Under the pieces are notes generated by a model, which did no database searches, had not been told where the DNA came from, and saw nothing but the letters and a program-made list of their open reading frames with translations. The position numbers and the translations under genes are program-made. Shown here piece by piece: positions 9,768-17,520 of a stretch of DNA of 37,641 bases (position 1 is the first letter of the stretch; every line of letters starts with the position of its first letter). The stretch spans positions 1-37,641 of the forward strand of contig PXRY01000116.1 of assembly GCA_003022925.1 (NCBI GenBank), in the 5' to 3' direction. The DNA comes from Halobacteriales archaeon QS_8_65_32 (GTDB lineage Archaea > Halobacteriota > Halobacteria > Halobacteriales > Halococcaceae).

Positions 9768-10946
9768 ATGGCACCGACAATCACCCGGATCGAGACCACC
9801 GAGTTCGCCTATCCTTTGGAGGACGTCGGGACCGACGAGAACGGCTTCAACCTCGTCTACGACCCCGGGAAGACCACGACTCGAAAGCTCTTTGCGATCC
9901 GCATCGAGACTGACGCGGGCGTTACCGGCGAGTACGTCGGAGGCAACTCCCCCGCGTTCGCTCAGATCAATATCATCGCGAAGTACCTGCTCGGCAAGAA
10001 TCCCCTCCACCGGGAGCGGCATTGGTCGGAGGTCAAACGCGCGCTTCGCAAGTACGACCGAATGGGAATGGGCCCGATCGACATCGCGCTGTGGGATCTC
10101 GCTGGGAAGTACTACGATGCGCCGATCCACGAACTCTTAGGGACCTACCGCGAGCGGATCCCGGCCTATGCCTCGACGTATCACGCTGACGAGAGCGGTG
10201 GGCTCGATTCGCCCGCGGCCTTCGCCGACTTCGCAGCGGAATGTCGCGATATGGGGTATCCGGGCTTCAAGATCCACGGCTGGGGCGGCAGCGACGTCGC
10301 CCGGGACGTCTCCCGCGAGGTCGAAACGATTCACGCCGTCGGCGAGCGCGTCGGCGACGAGATGGACCTGATGTGCGATCCGGCCTGCGAACTCGAAACC
10401 TTCGGCGACGCGCTGACCGTGGGCAGAGCGTGTGACGAACAGGACTTCTTCTGGTACGAGGACCCCTATCGCGACGGCGGGATTTCCCAGCACGGCCACC
10501 GGAAGCTCCGCCAGTCGTTACAGACCCCGCTACTCCAGACCGAACACGTCCGTGGGTTGGAGCCACACACCGACTTCGTCGCGAGCGAGGCGACGGACTT
10601 CGTCCGGGCCGATCCCGAGTACGACGCGGGGATCACCGGCGCGATGAAGGTCGCCCGGATGGCCGAAGGCTTCGGTCTCGATTGTGAGTTTCATGCCCCC
10701 GGCCCGGCACAGCGCCAGTGTATCGCCGCAACGCGCAATGCGAACTACTATGAACTCGCCTTAGTGCATCCCGACTGTTCGAACACCCCACCGCCGGTCT
10801 ACGAGGGCGAGTACACCGACGGGGTAGAGAACGCGATCGACGGCGACGGGACCGTCCCCGTTCCCGACGGCCCCGGATTGGGTGTTACGTACGACTGGGA
10901 GTACATCGAGGACGAGGCGACCGGAAGCGTTCACACCTACGAGTAA
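9768..10946 (+). CDS. Enolase-superfamily (mandelate racemase/muconate lactonizing) sugar-acid dehydratase
   Basis: The 392-residue protein has the N-terminal capping domain and C-terminal barrel of the mandelate racemase group. Visible barrel elements are the Lys-x-His-type FKIHGWG, Asp in LMCDPACEL, Glu in WYEDPY, Glu in LLQTEHVRG and His in CEFHAPGP. These fit acid-sugar dehydratases of the rhamnonate/fuconate/mandelate racemase type, but I cannot fix the substrate. It diverges from dgoD, so the two may be alternative dehydratases for related sugar acids. It starts 25 nt after a TATA box, and its stop lies about 80 nt from the tail of hairpin element B. Confidence 0.85.
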   Translation: MAPTITRIETTEFAYPLEDVGTDENGFNLVYDPGKTTTRKLFAIRIETDAGVTGEYVGGNSPAFAQINIIAKYLLGKNPLHRERHWSEVKRALRKYDRMGMGPIDIALWDLAGKYYDAPIHELLGTYRERIPAYASTYHADESGGLDSPAAFADFAAECRDMGYPGFKIHGWGGSDVARDVSREVETIHAVGERVGDEMDLMCDPACELETFGDALTVGRACDEQDFFWYEDPYRDGGISQHGHRKLRQSLQTPLLQTEHVRGLEPHTDFVASEATDFVRADPEYDAGITGAMKVARMAEGFGLDCEFHAPGPAQRQCIAATRNANYYELALVHPDCSNTPPPVYEGEYTDGVENAIDGDGTVPVPDGPGLGVTYDWEYIEDEATGSVHTYE

Positions 10947-11024
10947 GCGGCGTCCGCTGCGGATGACTGACAACGCGTCGGGCACCGGGAGGCGGTCGTG
11001 TTTAGTTAGTTGCCTTCGGGAAAA

Positions 11025-11250
11025 GAGCCGCCGAGACGGCTCAGGAAGCCCCCGAGCGGTCGGCTTCTGCTCACGGGCCGGAGGCCCGTTCGCATGATCC
11101 GCGGGACTCTTCGAGTCCCGCGTGGTTCGGGAGAACGGAGTTCTCCCGTCATCACTTACATCGCCGGGGTTCGCCGACCTACGGGAGAGCTTCGCTCTCC
11201 CGAGCTCACGGGCGCTTCGCGCCCGTGACCGCCCAGCCCCTTCCAGTCCC
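11025..11250 (-). repeat. Hairpin-array element B, inverted relative to element A
   Basis: Read on the minus strand, it opens with GGGACTGGAAGGGGCTGGG (from 11250 down) and runs into hairpins. 11206-11228: 10 bp, loop GAA. 11182-11202: 9 bp, loop GAA. 11128-11148: 9 bp, loop TCC. 11100-11122: 10 bp, loop GAA. 11073-11089: 7 bp, loop TCC. It ends with 11045-11067 containing CGGGGGCTTC, and 11025-11042 (GAGCCG stem). Stems are perfect and differ from each other and from element A; only the head, triloop design and tail are shared. An untidy spacer of about 33 nt lies at 11149-11181. The rest of 10947-11374 holds nothing else I recognise. Confidence 0.85.
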
Positions 11251-11374
11251 ACCCGAGCAGATCTCTAGTCGGTCTTCATCGCTCAACTAAACACGGCCCC
11301 AGGAGGCGGGAGGGGGTGTTTCGAGAGGCCGAGAGCACGGTAGGACTAAGTATCGCATCAACACGGCTATCGGT

Positions 11375-12497
11375 ATGGCGTGGTACGCGGCGAGCGCTAT
11401 CGACGACGCGTTGGAAACCACGAGGGCTTTTCTGTTCCCCTTCGGCGGGTGGCGGTGGCTGAAACTCGCGGTCGTGGTCTTCTTCCTTGGTGGGGCCGGG
11501 AGCGGCGGCGGGAGTTTCAACCTCCCGAGCGGGACGGGAAAACGTCGACGTGCCGTCGGGCGGCGGCCAGGGCACGGGAACAGGCGGCGGCGCGGCCACC
11601 CCGGGATCGAGCGACATCGCCGTTCCCGAGGGCGGGATACTCGGCGGGTTGAGCGATGTCGAACTGGCGGGCATCCTCGCCGTCATTGGAGTTATCCTGT
11701 TGCTCGTCCTCGCGTTCGCGGTCTGTGGCGCGGTGATGGAATTCGTCCTACTCGATGCCTTGCGGACGGACGAGATTCACCTCCGGCGCTACTTCCGAAC
11801 TCGGTTCGGCAAGGGCGTTCGCCTGCTCGTCTTCCGGTTCGTCGTCTGGCTGTTCGTCGCAAGCGTCGTCGGGGCGCTCGCCCTCGCGTGGTTCGTGCTG
11901 GCCGGCGCCGGCTCCGGTACGGGTGGGGCCGGCGGAATCGGGTCGGTACTCGGATCGCTCGCTATCGGCGTTCCCCTGATCGCCGCCGTCGTCGCGCTCG
12001 GCGCGGTCGTAACCGGGCTCACGACGGCCTTCGTCGCGCCGGTCATGATCGTCGAGGACAGGGGCGTGCTCGCCGGCTGGCGGCGGTTCTGGCCCGTCCT
12101 GCGTTCGGAGTGGAAACAGTACGGGCTCTACCTCGTGCTCCGATTGATCCTCGCGATCGCCGTCGGAATCGCTACGCTGCTCGCCACGGCCGTTACGGTC
12201 GTCGTGTTGCTGATCGCCTTCGGGCTCATTGGGGCGATCGTCGCCTTCGCGCTGGGCGGGCTGGAGGCGCTCATTTCGAACACGCTCGGGCTCGCGGTCG
12301 TCGCGGTGCTCGGAGTGCTGTTCGTCGTCTGTGCCGTCGCGGCGGTGCTCGCGATTCGGGTCCCGGTGGTCACATATTTCAAGTGCTACGCGCTCTCGGT
12401 GCTCGGGAACACCGAGTCAGCCTTCGATCTGCTGTCGGGGCTGCGAAACGGCGGCGACGGCAGCACCGGAACCGACCCGACGCCAGCGGGCGACTGA
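11375..12497 (+). pseudogene. Multi-pass membrane protein (DUF7544-like), one-base frameshift
   Basis: The first 50 or so codons from ATG 11375 (WYAASAIDDALETTRAFLFPF, WRWLKLAVVVFFLGG) belong to a haloarchaeal multi-pass protein family that I believe is DUF7544. The frame then breaks in a Gly-rich linker near 11535-11545, and coding continues in the next frame (ENVDVPSGGGQG...). About six further hydrophobic segments follow, ending in VTYFKCYALSVLG and an acidic tail at 12497. Restoring one G in the run before GAAAAC would join the halves, so this is either a real single-base loss or a sequencing error. Strong GC3 on both sides supports a once single gene. Function unknown. Confidence 0.7.
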
Positions 12498-12527
12498 AGC
12501 GGACACGGCGGTTCCGGTGGTTCGACG

Positions 12528-12587
12528 CGACCGGGCACGACCGGGTGCGATCGGGCACGACTGAGTCCGATCGGACACAACCGGGGC
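12528..12587. repeat. Degenerate 10-bp tandem repeat, six units
   Basis: Six consecutive 10-nt units of the form CGAYCGGGYN (cgaccgggca, cgaccgggtg, cgatcgggca, cgactgagtc, cgatcggaca, caaccggggc) lie between the membrane gene and the DUF2071 gene. The period is close to one helical turn. It could be decayed slippage or a bending/binding array; nothing more is visible. Confidence 0.5.
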
Positions 12588-12651
12588 CACGTCCGCGAAC
12601 CGAGCGGCCGGCGGGCGACAGTTCCAAACGACTCGCGGCGATGGCGTCGGT

Positions 12652-13410
12652 ATGGCTCGGGGCTTTCTCCGGACGATCGGGCGCGACGTGCTCTTTACCC
12701 ACTGGCCGGTCGATCCCGACGCTCTCCACCCGCTGGTTCCCGACGGGCTCGCGGTCGACACGTTCGACGGCCGCGGATGGGTTTCGGCGCTCGCGATCCG
12801 GGACGTCCGTACGGGCGTCCGCGGACTCGGTGCCGTCGCCGAGCGATCCGGGCCGCAACTGACTCTCCGAACGTACGTCGAACGCGGCGACGACGCGGGC
12901 GTGTATTTCCTCGGGATCGACGCCGGCGACCGTCTCAGGGCGGCGCTCGGCCGCCGGGCACTCAGCTTGCCGATCTCGGCGGCGCGGATCGAAACCGACC
13001 GCCGCCGCGGCGTCTTCCGGTTTCGTAGCCGACGACCTGGGATCGCCCGCCGCGCGGCGCGCTTCGACGCGCGGTACCGACCGACGGGCGAGGCCGTTCG
13101 CCCACAACCGGGGTCGATCGAGGCGTTCCTGATCGAACGCTCGCGCTTTTTTACCGCGGAAACCGACAGCCGATCCGACGAATCCGATCGATCCGGCCGG
13201 CGAAACCACCATTCGAGATCGGTATCGGGCGTCGGGGAGATCGCCCGATCGCCCTGGCTAATCCGGGAGGCGAGCGCGAACGTCGAGACCGAGGGTCTCC
13301 TCGCGGCGGTCGGCCTCGACGCGCCGAGCAGTACACCCCTCCATCACTACAGCGAGGGGTTCCTGATCGATACCGGACGACCACGGGCGCTCGAACGAGA
13401 CGGTCGGTGA
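12652..13410 (+). CDS. DUF2071 (YqjF-like) family protein
   Basis: The 252-residue protein matches DUF2071: an N-terminal LFTHWPVDPDALHPLVPDGLAVDTFDG, then WVSALAIRDVR, LTLRTYVERGDDAGVYFLGIDAG, the basic central strand region and a C-terminal HHYSEGFLIDTGRP. The family is conserved but its biochemical role is unknown to me. An Arg/Ser-rich insert around residues 180-200 is likely a surface loop. ATG 12652 begins directly at the family start. Confidence 0.8.
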   Translation: MARGFLRTIGRDVLFTHWPVDPDALHPLVPDGLAVDTFDGRGWVSALAIRDVRTGVRGLGAVAERSGPQLTLRTYVERGDDAGVYFLGIDAGDRLRAALGRRALSLPISAARIETDRRRGVFRFRSRRPGIARRAARFDARYRPTGEAVRPQPGSIEAFLIERSRFFTAETDSRSDESDRSGRRNHHSRSVSGVGEIARSPWLIREASANVETEGLLAAVGLDAPSSTPLHHYSEGFLIDTGRPRALERDGR

Positions 13411-13442
13411 TCGGTCGGAAGCTGTGGCAACCGGTTGTTCGA

Positions 13443-14759
13443 CTATCGTAGTTCGGTGTACGATCGGTCGGGCAGGTTGCCCTCGTCGAACGCGATCGGT
13501 TCGTACTCGCCGATCGTGACGTCCGGCCGATCGGCGAGTTCCTCGCCGACGGGTTCGCTCACGACGAACTCGCCGAGGTCGAGCGTGTTCTCGATTCGTG
13601 CGATCCGCATCTCCCCCGGGTCTCGGGTCCCCGTCGTCGAATAGGCCAGGAGGAAGGCGGTGGCGTCGGTCGGCACCGTCACGGGGAGGCGGGCCCGAGC
13701 GGGTTCGCCGCCGGTAATCGCGTTCAGGTAAGTGCCGGCGAGCGAAAGGGCCTCGACGGCCTCGCGGTGGGCGAAGTCCGCGAGGCCGATCCCGATACCG
13801 TTGCCGTGTGAGCCCTCGGTGAGCGAGCGGACGTGGACCCGGGTGAAATCCGGCGTTTGAGGTTCGGGCTGGCCGTACATCAGCAGTCGGCCGAGCACGT
13901 TCGTGTCCATGCCGGTCCCCGAGATGTCCTTTCCCTGCTCGTCGACGACGAGGAGATCGAGGTCGTCGGTCGGCAGCGTGGGAAGCAGGGCCCTCGATCG
14001 GTCGAGGAGGTCGGGTTCCCGATCGACGATCTCGCCGACCGGCACGCCCTCGATCGAGGCGGCGCGGTCGTTTGCGTTCTCGATGATCGCGATGCCCCCT
14101 AATATAGGTGTAGCCTCGAAAAGGACCTCGGCGCGTTCGGGAAAGGCGTTCTCGTGACCCCTCGCGATCGCGGCATTGTGTGCGACCTCCGCGCCGCGCT
14201 GCTTGCCCAGACCGATCACGGCCATCTTACACAGGCCGCTTTCGATCGGGCCCGAGAAATCGGTATGGGCCTTTACCCGATTCACGATCAAGATCCCATC
14301 GGCGGCGAGCGCGTCGCGTGCAGCGTAGATCGGCCGGCCGTCCGCGTCCTCGCCGACTGCCTCGACGGCCATCGACGAGCGGATCTCACAGCCGATCGAC
14401 CCCTCGGTGACGCCGAGCGAGGCGAGGGTTTCGAGTTGCCCTCCCGCGGTACCCCCACCGTGACTACCCATTGCAGGGAAGAGGAATGGCTCGAATCCGC
14501 GGTCGTTCAGTTCCGAAACGGCCGCGCGGAGTACGGCGGGTTTGTCCTCGATGCCGCGGCTACCGGCAGTGATGGCGATCTCCGCGCCGGGGTTGAGCCC
14601 GCCGAAGTCGATCGCGTCGAGTGCGTCGACGGTCGCTCCGTCGAGATCGTCGACCTGTGAGTGGTCGCGCTCGTGGCGAACGGGTGCGACGCGCGGGAAC
14701 TCCTCGATCGAGACGTCGTTGACGGCTTCTAAGGCCTCGCGATCGGGTACGGTGAGCAT
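13443..14759 (-). CDS. LarA-like N-terminal domain (DUF2088) protein
   Basis: The 438-residue protein resembles the DUF2088/lactate racemase N-terminal domain family. Visible are ITAGSRGI, LFPAMGSHGGGTAGGQ, NRVKAHTDFSGPIESGLCKMAVIGLGKQRGA, DEQGKDISGTGMDTN and GLADFAHREAVEAL. LarA enzymes are nickel-pincer-dependent lactate racemases, and distant members act on other hydroxy acids. I cannot confirm the pincer-binding residues, so hydroxy-acid chemistry is an inference. Starts at ATG 14759; 250 nt upstream hold no other gene. Confidence 0.75.
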   Translation of the reverse strand: MLTVPDREALEAVNDVSIEEFPRVAPVRHERDHSQVDDLDGATVDALDAIDFGGLNPGAEIAITAGSRGIEDKPAVLRAAVSELNDRGFEPFLFPAMGSHGGGTAGGQLETLASLGVTEGSIGCEIRSSMAVEAVGEDADGRPIYAARDALAADGILIVNRVKAHTDFSGPIESGLCKMAVIGLGKQRGAEVAHNAAIARGHENAFPERAEVLFEATPILGGIAIIENANDRAASIEGVPVGEIVDREPDLLDRSRALLPTLPTDDLDLLVVDEQGKDISGTGMDTNVLGRLLMYGQPEPQTPDFTRVHVRSLTEGSHGNGIGIGLADFAHREAVEALSLAGTYLNAITGGEPARARLPVTVPTDATAFLLAYSTTGTRDPGEMRIARIENTLDLGEFVVSEPVGEELADRPDVTIGEYEPIAFDEGNLPDRSYTELR

Positions 14760-15010
14760 GGTAGTCAGTGTGTGGCGGAGCGTTATCTACCTGCGGGTCT
14801 CCGAGCCGGCAGCGACCGCCTCGGCGGTTCCTCCGAAGGAAGCCGGGGGACGCCGGATGGTTCCGGAACGCCCTCTTCTCTTCCCTTCTTTCTGTTTCCG
14901 TGGACGCTCGGCCCTCTCCGATCCTGCCCGGAGCAGCGTTCAGACGTCATTGTTGCTCGACCACGGACGCTCGTCGACAGTTCGGTCGCGAGGCTACATC
15001 GTGTACTCGA

Positions 15011-16096
15011 TCACGAGCGGCCTCTCAGTAGTCCCGTCGCCCGATCGAGAACGCTCGACGCGTGACTCCCGTCCCGTTCGAGCGACTGCTCGCTCGCCGT
15101 CGACACGGAGTCGGGATCAGGATCGAGATCGAGAAGGTCCGCGCTCGCCGTCCAGAGCTTTCGCGCCACGTATGGATCGTACGACACGGGCGCGGATAAC
15201 ACCGGGTCCCGGTTCTCGAAGTACAGCCCCGAGACGTACTTCACCTCGGGGTCGCTCGCCAGATAGATCGGCGTTCGTGCGCCCTCCTCGATCGTGTTGA
15301 CCGGCCCGGGAAGCGCCCGGAGGAGGGGATCGGGTAGGCGGCCGAGCGCGCCCGTCACGAGCCGAAAGCGCCGGGAGGCCTCGCGGTTGAGGCGGGTTCC
15401 CGGGACGAACCCTGGGCTGAAAACGTTCGCCGTGATCGACGCCGGATCGAGCCGCCGGGAGAGTTCGTACGTAAAGTACACGTTCGCCAGCTTCGAGCGA
15501 CCGTAGGCCTCGATTCCCTCGTAGTCCGAGTCGGCTCCGCTTTCCGCGCCGAGGTCCTCGGGATCGATCGACGCCCGGCGATGGAGGCCCGAGGACGTCG
15601 TGACGATCCGGGCGTGCTCGCTCGCGTCGAGCAGCCCGAGGAGGCGGTGGGTGAGCAAGAAGGGCGCGAGGTGGTTGATTTCGAGCGTGCGTTCGATGCC
15701 GGCGTTAGTTTCCTCGTAGGTTTCGAACGCGCCGCCGGCGTTGTGCATCAAGACGTCGAGGCGATCGAACCGGGCGGCAATCGCGCTTACGAGTTCCTCG
15801 ATCGCCGTCCGGTCGGCGAAATCCGCGAGCGCTAACGCAGCCGAGCCGTCGGTCTTGCGTTCGATTCGATCGACGACCGCGGTGCCCCTCTCGCGGTCGC
15901 GGCCGTGGACCAGGACGGTCGCACCTCGGCGGGCGAGTCCGAACGCGGTCTCCCGGCCGATGCCGTCGGTCGAACCGGTCACGAGCGCGATCGGGGCGTT
16001 CGAGTCGGTTGCATCCGTGGAGTCCATCGAATCGGTCGAGTTCGTCGGGTCTGCCGAGTCCAGCGAATCGGTCGCTCCCGTCGTGGGTTCGGTCAC
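15011..16096 (-). CDS. Short-chain dehydrogenase/reductase
   Basis: The 361-residue protein is a classical/extended SDR. It has the NAD(P)-binding TGSTDGIGRETA, the HNAGG motif, the catalytic Ser in VTTSSGLH and YGRSKLAN with catalytic Tyr and Lys. The arrangement resembles retinol dehydrogenase/WW-oxidoreductase-like SDRs; substrate unknown. The first 33 residues are a low-complexity Ser/Asp/Thr tract outside the fold, so the GTG at 16096 may over-extend the protein, although no better start is obvious before the Rossmann strand. The C-terminal 40 residues are also acidic and poorly ordered. Confidence 0.85.
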   Translation of the reverse strand: MTEPTTGATDSLDSADPTNSTDSMDSTDATDSNAPIALVTGSTDGIGRETAFGLARRGATVLVHGRDRERGTAVVDRIERKTDGSAALALADFADRTAIEELVSAIAARFDRLDVLMHNAGGAFETYEETNAGIERTLEINHLAPFLLTHRLLGLLDASEHARIVTTSSGLHRRASIDPEDLGAESGADSDYEGIEAYGRSKLANVYFTYELSRRLDPASITANVFSPGFVPGTRLNREASRRFRLVTGALGRLPDPLLRALPGPVNTIEEGARTPIYLASDPEVKYVSGLYFENRDPVLSAPVSYDPYVARKLWTASADLLDLDPDPDSVSTASEQSLERDGSHASSVLDRATGLLRGRS

Positions 16097-16174
16097 GTAA
16101 CCCCCTTCGAGCGCGAGCGGTTTAGCCCTCCGCGTGGCACCCTCCGGGTCCGGCCGACGACAGTCAGCGGTGGT

Positions 16175-16204
16175 CGGCGACGATCGGCGACGATCGGTGA
16201 TGTT
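16175..16204. repeat. Short 10-nt tandem repeat (CGGCGACGAT), three units
   Basis: Three near-perfect copies of CGGCGACGAT lie in the gap between the SDR and oxidase genes, followed by a degenerate fourth. No gene is visible here. Confidence 0.4.
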
Positions 16205-16324
16205 GATCGGCGACGCTCCGAGGTCGAGGACAGGGGGAGCGGCCGAGGGGCAAGTAGAGGGGGCCGAAGCGTCGCGCCTGCCGGGGACGCGCGGTTTTTT
16301 GCCCGTCGGCGTCGACCCCGTGGT

Positions 16325-17182
16325 ATGAGCGACTCTCGCGAGCGGCGAACCGACGGCGGCGGATACGGGCTCCCGGTCGGCGAGGACTACCCGCGTCCGC
16401 TGGACGAGGCGAGTTGGTGGCCCGTCGTCGCCGGTGGCGGCGCGGCGATCCTATACGTCGGGATCGGCCTGTTTCTCGTCGGGCGCGGACCGAACGCGAT
16501 CGTTCCAGCCTTTCTGGGGCCGATCGTGGCCGTCGTCGGCGTCGGCGGGTTGCTTACCGGGGCCTTTGGCTGGCTCTATCACGGCTTCATCGCCGACTAC
16601 TGGACCCGGGAGACCCACGAGGAGAGTTCGCGGTCGATGGAGTTCGCAATGATCCTCTTTCTGGTCTCCGATATCGCCACGTTCAGCGCCGGGTTCGTCT
16701 ACTACGCGTTCATCAGGGCCGGCGCGTGGCCGCCCACGGAACTCCCCGAGCTGTTGAGCTGGGTACTCCCGATCAACACTGTCCTCTTGGGCGTGAGTTC
16801 GATTACGCTCCACGTCGCCCACGTCGGCCTCGCGAACGGCGATCGCGAGCGCTTCTCGCGGTGGCTCGGCGCGACGGTGCTTTTAGGCACCCTCTTCGTC
16901 GCCGGGCAGGCTTACGAGTACTACGAGTTGATCGCGAAGGAGGGCTTTTCGTTTACGAGCGGGATCTTCGGCAGCGCGTTTTACGGACTGACCGGTCTGC
17001 ACGGCCTGCACGTCGCCTTCGGCGTGTTGCTTTTGGGACTCGTTTTCCTGCGGGGGCGGGCGGGCCAGTACGCCTCCGAGCGCGACACGTCGGTCGTAAC
17101 GGTCTCGATGTACTGGCACCTCGTCGACGGCGTGTGGTTCGTCATCGTGATCTCGTTGTATCTGAGCGCGACGATCGCGTGA
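16325..17182 (+). CDS. Heme-copper oxidase subunit III
   Basis: The 285-residue membrane protein has seven hydrophobic segments in the COX3 pattern. It includes WLYHGFIADYW, the MEFAMILFLVSDIATFSAGFVYYAFI helix, ITLHVAHVGL, AYEYYELI, FYGLTGLHGLHVAFG and MYWHLVDGVWFVIV. The paired His and Glu residues in these helices are typical of subunit III, which supports subunit I function in aerobic respiration. No other oxidase subunit is in this window, so it is an orphan here. ATG 16325 follows a T-rich stretch and is the first start before the soluble N-terminal region. Confidence 0.88.
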   Translation: MSDSRERRTDGGGYGLPVGEDYPRPLDEASWWPVVAGGGAAILYVGIGLFLVGRGPNAIVPAFLGPIVAVVGVGGLLTGAFGWLYHGFIADYWTRETHEESSRSMEFAMILFLVSDIATFSAGFVYYAFIRAGAWPPTELPELLSWVLPINTVLLGVSSITLHVAHVGLANGDRERFSRWLGATVLLGTLFVAGQAYEYYELIAKEGFSFTSGIFGSAFYGLTGLHGLHVAFGVLLLGLVFLRGRAGQYASERDTSVVTVSMYWHLVDGVWFVIVISLYLSATIA

Positions 17183-17254
17183 AGCGAACGGCAAACACAC
17201 GACGTCGATGACTGACATCGAGCGGATCGCGGGGTTCGGCGATCGTATCGTATG

Positions 17255-17431
17255 GAAGGAAACCCCACGTTGCCGTCGCCGGTCGTTCCGAGGTCGCGAG
17301 CGGCGTCGAGGACCTGTCTCATTTCGTCAAACCACGTACCGATCACGCGCCCCTCGCCGGCGAGCACCGGGTTGCCGTCGTCCTCGATCCAGCGCAGGAG
17401 CGTGCTCGTATGGACGTACACCGTCGCGTCC
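17255..17431 (-). pseudogene. Fragment of an unrecognised coding sequence
   Basis: About 58 codons on the minus strand read as ordinary haloarchaeal protein with GC-rich third positions (ATVYVHTSTLLRWIEDDG, VLAGEGRVIGTWFDEMRQVL, DAARDLGTTGDG). No start codon, flanking sequence or terminus suits a complete gene. I do not recognise the family. It sits between the oxidase subunit III gene and the 3' end of pyk and looks like a leftover piece of a deleted gene. The rest of 17183-17520 shows nothing. Confidence 0.4.
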
Positions 17432-17520
17432 AAAGCACATGGCAGCCTGAAGCGTCTCGCATTCGCACGTGTGGCGAAGCACCTCGTCGCCGACGCCGCC
17501 ACGGGGAGCCCGCGCCTCGT

